Part shown: positions 7,198-13,557 of the stretch, one piece after another
Position numbering within the stretch: the stretch's first letter is position 1
How the letters are laid out: every line of letters starts with the position of its first letter
DNA from: an uncultured Ruminococcus sp.
GTDB lineage: Bacteria; Bacillota; Clostridia; Oscillospirales; Ruminococcaceae
NCBI GenBank assembly: GCA_900543105.1
Contig: UQQA01000068.1
Span: 1 to 13,557 of the forward strand
Direction: 5' to 3'
Length of the DNA: 13,557 bases
Program-made: the position numbers and the translations under genes
Notes under the pieces: generated by a model
What the model was told of the DNA's origin: nothing
The model's input: only the letters and a program-made list of their open reading frames with translations
Databases searched by the model: none

Positions 7198-7226
7198 ATT
7201 ATACAAAATTTTGTTAAATTTGTCAA
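7198..7226 (-). promoter_or_regulatory. Consensus sigma-A promoter for the beta-mannosidase operon
   Basis: On the minus strand, TTGACA (plus 7221-7226), a 17-base spacer and TATAAT (plus 7198-7203) form a perfect consensus. The -35 box overlaps the TGA stop codon (plus 7223-7225) of the upstream hisA gene. No operator palindrome is obvious nearby. Confidence 0.88.
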
Positions 7227-7993
7227 TGATATTGTACAACTTTTTCAAAATCCATAGTTCCGCCGAAAATATCGAGCGCACTTCCGACTGTGAAGTTGAG
7301 CTTACCCTTGCCGAGTCTTTTCAGCGTGTCAAGGTCGTCAAAGGAGCCTATGCCGCCTGCGTAGGTAAGGGTTATCTTTCCCCATTCACCGAGCATTTCC
7401 GCAAGCTTTTCCTCCACTCCCCTTGCCTTGCCCTCGACATCGACAGCATGCACAAGGAACTCATCGCAGTAGGACGAAAGCCTGTCAAACACCTCGGGTG
7501 AGAGCTTCATATCGGTGAATTTCTGCCACCTGTCGGTGACAACGTAGTAATCTTCGCCCTTTTTTCGGCAGGAAAGGTCGAGGACGATATGTTCCTTTCC
7601 GACAGCCTTTGTAAGCTTATCGAGGTTGCCGAAATCCACCTTTCCGTCCTTGAAAACATACGACGTGACTATTATATGCGAAGCTCCGTTTTCAATATAC
7701 TCGGCGGCGTTGTCGGCATTTACTCCCCCGCCGACCTGCAGACCGCCCTCATATTCGTGCAGAGCGGAAAAAGCCTGCTTTCGGTCAGCTTCGTAATATT
7801 CGCTGCCGGCGGCGTTGAGGATTATGATATGTCCGCCTTTCAAGCCTTTTTCTTTATAAAGACGGGCATAAAAATCCGCTCCGCAGTCGGAAACGAAATT
7901 CTCCGAGGCAGAATTGCCCTTATCCGCAAGGCTTCCCCCGACTATCTGCTTGACCTTGCCGTTATGGATATCTATACATGGTCTGAAATTCAT
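7223..7993 (-). CDS. hisA: HisA, ProFAR isomerase (eukaryote-like type)
   Basis: A 256-residue TIM-barrel isomerase of histidine synthesis that converts ProFAR to PRFAR in the cytosol. The N-terminus FRPCIDIHNGKVKQIVG (3-19), the segment ending YKEKGLKGGHIIILN (46-60), QVGGGVN (86-92) and TYAGGI (210-215) match the HisA form of fungi and plants (yeast HIS6) better than the common bacterial form. Candidate catalytic acids are Asp8 and Asp139. An ORF open to 8098 exists, but its extra N-terminal 35 residues cover AT-rich promoter DNA. The ATG at 7993 has AAAGGA upstream (spacing somewhat long) and gives the natural family N-terminus. No other his gene is in the window. Its end overlaps the beta-mannosidase promoter. 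Confidence 0.87.
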   Translation of the reverse strand: MNFRPCIDIHNGKVKQIVGGSLADKGNSASENFVSDCGADFYARLYKEKGLKGGHIIILNAAGSEYYEADRKQAFSALHEYEGGLQVGGGVNADNAAEYIENGASHIIVTSYVFKDGKVDFGNLDKLTKAVGKEHIVLDLSCRKKGEDYYVVTDRWQKFTDMKLSPEVFDRLSSYCDEFLVHAVDVEGKARGVEEKLAEMLGEWGKITLTYAGGIGSFDDLDTLKRLGKGKLNFTVGSALDIFGGTMDFEKVVQYH

Positions 7994-8034
7994 ATTTCGC
8001 GCTGTTTCCTTTCGATTTTGAATAATTATATATA

Positions 8035-8063
8035 AGTATAGCACACCTTTTTTTAATTTTCCA
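8035..8063 (-). promoter_or_regulatory. Probable promoter for hisA
   Basis: On the minus strand, TGGAAA (plus 8058-8063), a 17-base spacer and TATACT (plus 8035-8040) with a TGC extended -10. It has a weaker -35 box than its neighbours and lies about 40 bases upstream of the hisA start. It is divergent from the dynamin operon promoter. Confidence 0.6.
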
Positions 8064-8091
8064 TAATATTTTGCAAAATTTATAATAATTG

Positions 8092-8121
8092 TTGACATTT
8101 TATATAGTAATGTGATATAAT
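8092..8121 (+). promoter_or_regulatory. Strong sigma-A promoter for the dynamin operon
   Basis: TTGACA (8092-8097), an 18-base spacer and TATAAT (8116-8121) preceded by TGA, an extended -10. The leader to the first start codon is about 95 bases; I see no riboswitch in it. The same GTGATATAATAAA core occurs at the tRNA promoter near 13301-13313. Confidence 0.88.
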
Positions 8122-8224
8122 AAATGTTAGTTATTGGGTAATTTGCATCTATAATTAAACACTGTCATTATATTCTTAATAGTTCTTTCAAAAATTCCCG
8201 TGATATAGAATCAAGGAGGTTGCT

Positions 8225-10273
8225 ATGGGAGAAAATGTTATTAACTACGGCAGCTATGCGGCTTTTAAACAAACAGTCGGCGAGCTTACAGACTGCCTTT
8301 GCCAGCTGAAAGAATTCAGTGAAGAGCTGGAACTGAACAACACCGCAAGATCCATTGCCGACACTATTGAAAAGACCGCCAAGGAGCATTTTGAAGTTGC
8401 TATCGTCGGCGAATTCAAGCGTGGAAAAAGCACGCTCATCAACGCACTTCTCGGTCAGGAAGTCCTTCCTGCGGACGTTCTTCCCGCAACGGCTACGCTC
8501 AACCGTGTTACATACAGCGACACGCCTTATGTCGAGGTCGAATACAAGACAGGCGAAAAAGAAACCGTTGATATCAACAAGCTTGCCGACTATGTAACAA
8601 AGCTTTCCTACGAATCGGAAAAACGTGCGGAGAGCGTCAAGCAGGCTACCGTTCACTATGCTACCGACTTCTGCAAAAACAATGTTGACATCATCGACAC
8701 TCCGGGTCTTAACGACGACGAGCAGATGACGAACGTTACGCTTTCTATCCTCCCCGAGATCGACGCGGCCGTTTTCGTTATCAGTGCGAACTCGCCTTTC
8801 TCACAGTTTGAAAAGGAATTCCTTGAAAAGAAAATGCTTACGAGCGATATGGGACGGATAATCTTCGCCGTAAACTGCTTCGGCACGTTCTCCAAGGAGG
8901 ACGAGGACAGAATAGTTGAAACGGTCGAAAAGCGTATCGGCTCTTATGTTATGGAAAAAGCCAAGACCGTTATGGGCGAGGATTCCAAGGAATTCGCCGT
9001 TTACAAGCGCAAGATCGGCAAACCGAAGGTAATCGGCGTTTATGCAAAGAAAGCACTTCTTGCAAAGCAGGCTCACAACGAAGAAATGCTCAGAGAGAGC
9101 AACTTCCCGACATTTGAAGCCGCTCTTGAACGTATGCTCACCCAGGAAAGAGGTTCTATCACCCTCCAGATACTTGCGACAAAGATAATCAGCAGCGGTT
9201 CGGAGATCATCAACTCCATTGTTCTCCGCGAAAATTCACTCATGATGGAAACCGATGAATTCATGGAGAAATACAATGCCGCTATCGAAGAGATCGACGC
9301 TATCAGAACAAAGAAACGTGCCGAATTCGTCCGCATCAACGATGCCGCAAACAAGGTTTATGACGGCTTGAAGCCTATCCTTGACGGCTACTGGAGCCAG
9401 ATAGAAGAAACCGCAATGCAGGTTATCGACGATTATCCTATGTCCGCTGATGACTTAAAGCGTGACAAGCTGAAGATCGTTTATGCAAAGCTTACCGAAA
9501 AGATAAAGGAAAATATCGAAAACAAGGCTCAGATCATCTGTGAGCAGATACAGAACGAGATCAACATCGCTCTGAGTGACGAAGCAGAACGTTTGCAGTC
9601 ATTCGAGGACGAATTCTTCGCATCGGTTGCGCGTATTCAGGAGATGTTTGCCGTTCCTCAGCGTCACTCGCGCAACGGCGGCATCGTTGATTCGATCATC
9701 GGCGTTGCTATCGGTTCTGTCGGAACGGGCGGACTCTTTGTCGGCTTCCGTGAGGCAGGCGTAAAGGGTGCACTTCTCGGCGGTGCATCGGGCTTCGTGG
9801 GCTTCTGCGCAACATTCTATGCTGCCGCATACCTTGCAGGCTTCCTCGGCATTGCTGCGGCAGGCCCTGTTACACTCTGCATTATGGCTATCGCAGGTCT
9901 TGCGGGAACGTTCACGGGCAAGCTCTCCGTTGATAAGCTTCTCGTTCAGGAAAGAATAGACAAATACAAGAACAGCTTCAAGAACTCCGTTTCAAAGCAG
10001 TTCCACGAAATGCGCATCTCCAGCGACTTCTCCGAAACCGTTCGTCAGCAGGTATTCGCATCGTTCGAGGGACTTAAAAAGAAGATCGAGGACGAGACCG
10101 AAATTATCCTCAAGGATACACAGAAAACGCTTGACAACCTCAATCAGCTCAAAGCAGAACGCAAGACCGTTTCCGAAAACGAAAAAGTCAAGCTTCAGAA
10201 CATTGCGGAATACACCGGTTCTCTGCTTGCGGAAACATACAATCTTCATCATGCTCTTACAAACGATGAATAA
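8225..10273 (+). CDS. Bacterial dynamin-like GTPase with membrane segment (first of pair)
   Basis: A 682-residue large GTPase. The N-terminal Dynamin_N-type domain has P-loop GEFKRGKST (62-70, Lys68), a Thr-containing switch region near PATATLN (87-93), and G3 DTPG (158-161). The G4 position reads VNCFG (216-220) instead of N/TKxD, so guanine specificity is poorly marked. Helical, coiled-coil-like stretches (about 330-470 and 570-660) would form the stalk. A glycine- and alanine-rich hydrophobic stretch (about 486-565) looks like a membrane-inserting paddle or hairpin, as in BDLP and DynA. Start support is strong: AAGGAGG at 8213-8219, five bases before the ATG. It heads an operon with an M48-like protein and a second dynamin. 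The likely role is GTP-driven membrane remodelling or repair; the exact process is unknown. Confidence 0.9.
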   Translation: MGENVINYGSYAAFKQTVGELTDCLCQLKEFSEELELNNTARSIADTIEKTAKEHFEVAIVGEFKRGKSTLINALLGQEVLPADVLPATATLNRVTYSDTPYVEVEYKTGEKETVDINKLADYVTKLSYESEKRAESVKQATVHYATDFCKNNVDIIDTPGLNDDEQMTNVTLSILPEIDAAVFVISANSPFSQFEKEFLEKKMLTSDMGRIIFAVNCFGTFSKEDEDRIVETVEKRIGSYVMEKAKTVMGEDSKEFAVYKRKIGKPKVIGVYAKKALLAKQAHNEEMLRESNFPTFEAALERMLTQERGSITLQILATKIISSGSEIINSIVLRENSLMMETDEFMEKYNAAIEEIDAIRTKKRAEFVRINDAANKVYDGLKPILDGYWSQIEETAMQVIDDYPMSADDLKRDKLKIVYAKLTEKIKENIENKAQIICEQIQNEINIALSDEAERLQSFEDEFFASVARIQEMFAVPQRHSRNGGIVDSIIGVAIGSVGTGGLFVGFREAGVKGALLGGASGFVGFCATFYAAAYLAGFLGIAAAGPVTLCIMAIAGLAGTFTGKLSVDKLLVQERIDKYKNSFKNSVSKQFHEMRISSDFSETVRQQVFASFEGLKKKIEDETEIILKDTQKTLDNLNQLKAERKTVSENEKVKLQNIAEYTGSLLAETYNLHHALTNDE

Positions 10274-10396
10274 TACTGATCTCCAATGAGTGTGTAGACA
10301 AAGAATCGGCGCAAGATCCATTTAAACCTGTTTTCAGCAGCTGCGGGATTTTGCTTGATCTTTTGCACACATTCTGATTAGATATCAGTAAAAAAA

Positions 10397-10437
10397 CGGG
10401 ATATCGTGATGCTTCAAAGGCATCATAAAAGGTCCCG
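10397..10437 (+). promoter_or_regulatory. Structured leader hairpin before the M48-like gene
   Basis: In the 194-base gap between genes, CGGGA (10397-10401) pairs with TCCCG (10433-10437), enclosing TGATGC (10407-10412) with GCATCA (10420-10425) over a 7-base loop. An alternative GATATC (10381-10386) with GATATC (10400-10405) stem would compete with the outer pair. There is no T-run, so it is not an intrinsic terminator. It could control translation or RNA processing within the operon; no known riboswitch class is recognised. Confidence 0.4.
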
Positions 10438-10467
10438 ACAGTAACCATATAATGGAGGATAAAAGCG

Positions 10468-11457
10468 ATGAACGATGTTCTCGATTCACTCGAAAAGCAG
10501 AATCCCCTGCTCGATATAGATACCAGCTTTACGAACTATCTCGCCGCAAGAACAAGAAAATCAAAGGATCACATCGTCGGCGGAAGAATGGACTACGGAT
10601 TTGATGCGGATTTTTCCGTTCGTCAGAAGTTCATCACATATTCAGGCTGGAACAAAATTTACAAAAACCTTGTCACGGTCGAGATACCGAACAAATTCAA
10701 ACAGATATTCAAGACCGCCAGCGAAGTTTCGCAGGGCAGCTACCCCGAAATATGGGCAATTGCAAAGACCTGCGCAGAACGACTTATGATAGACATTCCG
10801 AAAGTCTTCGTAAGAAATGCACCGAACAAGATGGAGATATACTCTATCTCCGCTGAAAATACCTCGCCCGTTATCGTTCTCACATCGGGTCTGTGCGAAA
10901 AATGCACGAAAGATGAGCTTTCATACCTCATCGGCTGCGAATGCGGTCACATTCAGAACAACCACTGCATCTACTATCAGGCTGCACCGAGCTTCGGCAT
11001 CATTATGGACAGTGAAGTTGTCAACCCCGTCACCGACAACAGAAAACAGCTTGCATCGGTAATGATGGATTGGCTAACGCTTTCCTGTGTGACCGCTGAC
11101 CGTGCAGGCATCATCTGCCTTGACAGGCCGCAGGATTTCTCGTCCGTTTTCATTTCTCTCCGCGAAAAGGGACTTAACGATATTTACAGCCGCACAGGTC
11201 AGATCTTTGACAAGGATAAGGCTGAAAAAATGTATGAAACGCTCCACGTTACACCTGCGCGAAGCATTTCTCTCGACAGCAGCACGAATTTTCTCGAACG
11301 CCGCTATTTTGCGGGAATGGAATTTCTCAACTGCGAAACTCTTTACAGCTGGAGAAATGACATCGGCGGTGATGATCTTCACACCGTCAACAAGCAGGCA
11401 CTTGAAGTGCGCTGTGAAATAATCCTCGGCTCGGATTCAGGAAAGGCGGGTGTTTGA
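10468..11457 (+). CDS. M48-like metallopeptidase homologue with cysteine-substituted metal site
   Basis: A 329-residue protein with the outline of M48 peptidases. The helix KDELSYLIGCECGHIQNNH (148-166) corresponds to the usual DEL...GHELGHI..GH, and CVTADRAGI (207-215) to the usual ELTADRAGL. The HExxH motif reads CECGH: the first His is Cys157, while the catalytic Glu158 and second His161 remain. The third ligand, normally Glu four residues before the Asp of AD, is Cys207. The metal site would therefore be Cys/His/Cys, or the protein is a pseudopeptidase. No signal peptide or clear membrane segment is seen. GGAGG at 10454-10458 precedes the ATG by nine bases. The stop codon is one base before the ATG of the second dynamin, so the two are coupled. 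It may process, regulate or scaffold the dynamins; this is inference. Confidence 0.75.
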   Translation: MNDVLDSLEKQNPLLDIDTSFTNYLAARTRKSKDHIVGGRMDYGFDADFSVRQKFITYSGWNKIYKNLVTVEIPNKFKQIFKTASEVSQGSYPEIWAIAKTCAERLMIDIPKVFVRNAPNKMEIYSISAENTSPVIVLTSGLCEKCTKDELSYLIGCECGHIQNNHCIYYQAAPSFGIIMDSEVVNPVTDNRKQLASVMMDWLTLSCVTADRAGIICLDRPQDFSSVFISLREKGLNDIYSRTGQIFDKDKAEKMYETLHVTPARSISLDSSTNFLERRYFAGMEFLNCETLYSWRNDIGGDDLHTVNKQALEVRCEIILGSDSGKAGV

Positions 11458-11458
11458 T

Positions 11459-13207
11459 ATGTCCGAAAATACGAATAATACTCTGACTTATGCTGACGTT
11501 GAACCCGACATTGAAAAAATACAGAATTATATGCGTGAAATCCTCGCCAACAAGCCCGTTTGCCGTATTCTTGGCGAAGAATTCACCGACAATCTCAAAC
11601 AGTGGGACAAAGCTATCACAAAGCGCCGCACAGAGCCGTTCTCACTCGTTGTTCTCGGCGATTTCAAGCGAGGAAAAAGCACTATCATCAACGCTATCCT
11701 CGGCAAATCCATCGCGCCCGTAAACGTTGCCCCCGAAACATTTACCATAAATTCGATAAGCTACGGTGAAACTCCGACTGCGGAGGCTGTTCTTTCCAAC
11801 GGACAGCGCATTATGCTCACCGCAGACGATCTACAGAGAGAGCGCCTTGAAAAGCTCACAAGAGCTTTCCCCGATAGCCTTGAATACATCGATATCCGCG
11901 ATAATGCAGAGATACTCAAAGAGATACGCATTGTTGACACGCCAGGTCTTTCCGACCTTGACTGCCTCGACAAGCAGGTTCAGGACTACCTTGTAAACGC
12001 TGACGCTATCGTTTATGTTGCGTCTGCGCTCTCCCCTTTCTCCGAATCGGAACAGGTTTTCCTTGCAACGCATATTCAGCCGATGAGCTTCAGCAAGCTG
12101 TTCGTTCTCGTCAATATGATCGACGCTATGGGCAGTATGAGAGATATCGAAAAGATCATCAACCGTGTCAGCGAGTGCTGCGAACGTATCGTCCCGAATG
12201 CTTTCGTTTACGGCGTGAGCGGCATCGACGAATACCGCCGCAAGATAGGTCTTAACCGCCCCGACCTCACAGGACTTCAGGAATTCTACGAAAATGAATT
12301 TCTCAAGTTCGAGATGTCGCTCAAACGTGAGATAATTCTACAGAAGGATTTTATCCGCACACAGCGTGTTATAACCATGCTCAACCTTATGCTCAACGAT
12401 ACGGCTTCAAGAATACACATGGTCTATGATATGATCGCACTCGACAAACAGAAGCTTGTTGACCTTTCCGAAAAGATCGATCGGGAATGTCACTCGCTCG
12501 CGCAGGCAATCGAAGAACGCCGCCCGAAGATCGTTCTCAGTGTTACCGAAATGCAGCAGCAGGCAGAGCAGTGGATGTACGGCTTCTTCTCCAAGCTTCG
12601 TGAAGATATTTACGAAGCAAGAAATCAGGGCAATCCCGAGGATGTTGAAAAGCACTTCTACTCGTTCCTCGTTGATAAGGTCGGTGAGGCTTACAAAAAG
12701 TGCATTGAGATACACGAAAAGGCGCTCAACGAAGTTCTCAGCAATATGGGACGTGAACTTGCGCGCAAGCTCGGACTTGCCAACCTCGCCGAAGAAGCGA
12801 CCGCAGGAAACGGATTATCCGACAGCTTCGTACTCGTCAGCCAGTCCGTCATAAACGCCGCAGGCGCTGACGAAAACGGCAGCTACCCCTCCGAAACGAT
12901 GAGTTCATTCAAGAATCTTCTCGGCAGAAGAAGAACGACGAACATTATCGATACAGCGCTTGAAAACTTTGATGATGTGCGTTCCAATGCCGTAAAGGAT
13001 CTCAAGAGTGCATACAAAAAAATGGCTGAAAATGCCATCAAGCGTTTTGACAGCCTTTATCAGACTCAGGTCGAAGCAAGCAGAGATGCTCTCGCTCAGG
13101 CTAAGGAAATGACTGAAAACAGCAATAACGAAGTTGTAAAGACCCACCTTGGCAAAGCCGTTGCTGTACTTGATGAAGCGGCTGACGTTCTCCGCAAATA
13201 CTGTTAA
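11459..13207 (+). CDS. Bacterial dynamin-like GTPase without membrane segment (second of pair)
   Basis: A 582-residue large GTPase, distant from the first dynamin. It has P-loop GDFKRGKST (67-75, Lys73), switch-region Thr residues in APETFTIN (91-98), G3 DTPG (160-163) and a G4-like NMID (219-222), closer to NKxD than the partner's. Long helical stretches after about residue 290 suggest a stalk. No hydrophobic stretch long enough to enter a membrane is seen; RRR at 490-492 and other basic patches could bind lipid heads or the partner. I chose ATG 11459, which starts one base after the M48-like stop (TGATATG). A GTG at 11450 would add three residues and overlap the upstream gene. It is the last gene of the operon, followed by a strong terminator. 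Confidence 0.88.
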   Translation: MSENTNNTLTYADVEPDIEKIQNYMREILANKPVCRILGEEFTDNLKQWDKAITKRRTEPFSLVVLGDFKRGKSTIINAILGKSIAPVNVAPETFTINSISYGETPTAEAVLSNGQRIMLTADDLQRERLEKLTRAFPDSLEYIDIRDNAEILKEIRIVDTPGLSDLDCLDKQVQDYLVNADAIVYVASALSPFSESEQVFLATHIQPMSFSKLFVLVNMIDAMGSMRDIEKIINRVSECCERIVPNAFVYGVSGIDEYRRKIGLNRPDLTGLQEFYENEFLKFEMSLKREIILQKDFIRTQRVITMLNLMLNDTASRIHMVYDMIALDKQKLVDLSEKIDRECHSLAQAIEERRPKIVLSVTEMQQQAEQWMYGFFSKLREDIYEARNQGNPEDVEKHFYSFLVDKVGEAYKKCIEIHEKALNEVLSNMGRELARKLGLANLAEEATAGNGLSDSFVLVSQSVINAAGADENGSYPSETMSSFKNLLGRRRTTNIIDTALENFDDVRSNAVKDLKSAYKKMAENAIKRFDSLYQTQVEASRDALAQAKEMTENSNNEVVKTHLGKAVAVLDEAADVLRKYC

Positions 13208-13215
13208 ATATTTTT

Positions 13216-13249
13216 CCGTCCCCGTGAATATCGGGGACGGAATATTTTT
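13216..13249 (+). terminator. Intrinsic terminator of the dynamin operon
   Basis: A perfect 9-base GC-rich stem CCGTCCCCG (13216-13224) / CGGGGACGG (13232-13240) with a 7-base loop is followed by AATATTTTT. It starts eight bases after the stop codon of the second dynamin. Confidence 0.92.
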
Positions 13250-13281
13250 GAAAAAAATCCTGTTAAATTTCAAAAAAAGGC

Positions 13282-13310
13282 TTGACAAATATATTTAGTT
13301 GTGATATAAT
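13282..13310 (+). promoter_or_regulatory. Consensus promoter for the tRNA-Ser genes
   Basis: TTGACA (13282-13287), a 17-base spacer and TATAAT (13305-13310) with TGA extended -10. It lies just after the terminator and about 70 bases before the first tRNA, so the tRNAs are transcribed independently of the dynamin operon. Confidence 0.9.
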
Positions 13311-13382
13311 AAACAAGTCGATTGCGGAAATGCTGTATTAACGATAGATTTCTGTGATAGCCTCGGCACAAAAAAATATTAT

Positions 13383-13471
<89 letters not shown>

Positions 13472-13482
13472 TTAAATAACCT

Positions 13483-13557
13483 GCGGAATTACCCAAGTGG
13501 TTAAGGGGCTCCCCTGCTAAGGGAGTAGGTCGGGAAACCGGCGCGAGGGTTCAAATC
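13483..13557 (+). tRNA. tRNA-Ser (anticodon GCU), cut by window end
   Basis: The anticodon stem CTCCC/GGGAG surrounds the anticodon GCT at 13516-13518. A class II variable arm and the start of the T-arm (GGGTTCAAATC) follow. The acceptor 5' strand is GCGGAAT (13483-13489); the 3' strand lies beyond the window. It lies 11 bases after the first tRNA-Ser and is probably co-transcribed. It reads AGC and AGU codons. Confidence 0.92.

Noticed and set aside
7994..8098. 35-residue N-terminal extension of HisA
   Set aside because: The extension is translated from AT-rich promoter DNA and precedes the natural family start at MNFRPC; the ATG at 7993 fits better.
10448..10453. TATAAT as an internal promoter for the M48-like gene
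   Set aside because: It directly abuts the GGAGG ribosome site, so a start point about seven bases downstream would remove that site from the transcript, and no -35 box is in place.

Overview
The window looks like chromosomal DNA of a gut-type Clostridia bacterium, probably a Ruminococcus-like member of the Oscillospiraceae. This is an inference from moderate GC with AT-rich intergenic regions, strong AGGAGG-type ribosome binding sites, near-consensus sigma-A promoters, and the gene set (stand-alone ferredoxin-thioredoxin reductase chain, cytosolic beta-mannosidase, PfkB sugar kinase). No phage, plasmid or transposase gene is visible.

Layout. (1) 53-1556, plus strand: a promoter and a compact operon of dCMP deaminase, tRNA (guanine-N7)-methyltransferase TrmB, and a 66-residue ferredoxin-thioredoxin reductase catalytic-chain protein that overlaps the end of trmB. 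(2) 1557-2323: about 770 bp without a credible gene, filled by a large inverted-repeat element. Its two arms of about 220 bp (1608-1831 and 2097-2317) have nearly identical outer 90 bp, each ends inward in a 75-bp palindromic unit, and they enclose a core of further hairpins. The flanking genes converge on it. (3) 2324-7226, minus strand: a formate/nitrite-transporter-family channel with its own promoter, preceded by an operon of GH2 beta-mannosidase, HD-domain phosphohydrolase and PfkB-family sugar kinase. (4) 7223-7993, minus strand: a HisA isomerase of the eukaryote-like type. Its stop codon lies inside the -35 box of the beta-mannosidase promoter. (5) 8092-13249, plus strand: divergent from hisA, a three-gene operon of a membrane-type bacterial dynamin, a degenerate M48-type metallopeptidase, and a second, soluble-looking dynamin, closed by a strong intrinsic terminator. 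(6) 13282-13557: a strong promoter and two serine tRNA genes (UGA, then GCU; the second is cut by the window end).

The dynamin / M48-like / dynamin operon is the most interesting part. The two GTPases differ in a complementary way: one has a hydrophobic membrane segment and a poor G4 motif, the other has no membrane segment and a better G4 motif. That suggests a paired membrane-remodelling system. The protein between them keeps the M48 fold signature, but two of the three expected metal ligands are replaced by cysteine. The combination recalls mitochondrial OMA1 (M48) and OPA1 (dynamin). Function is not shown by the sequence; membrane-stress repair or phage defence are reasonable hypotheses.
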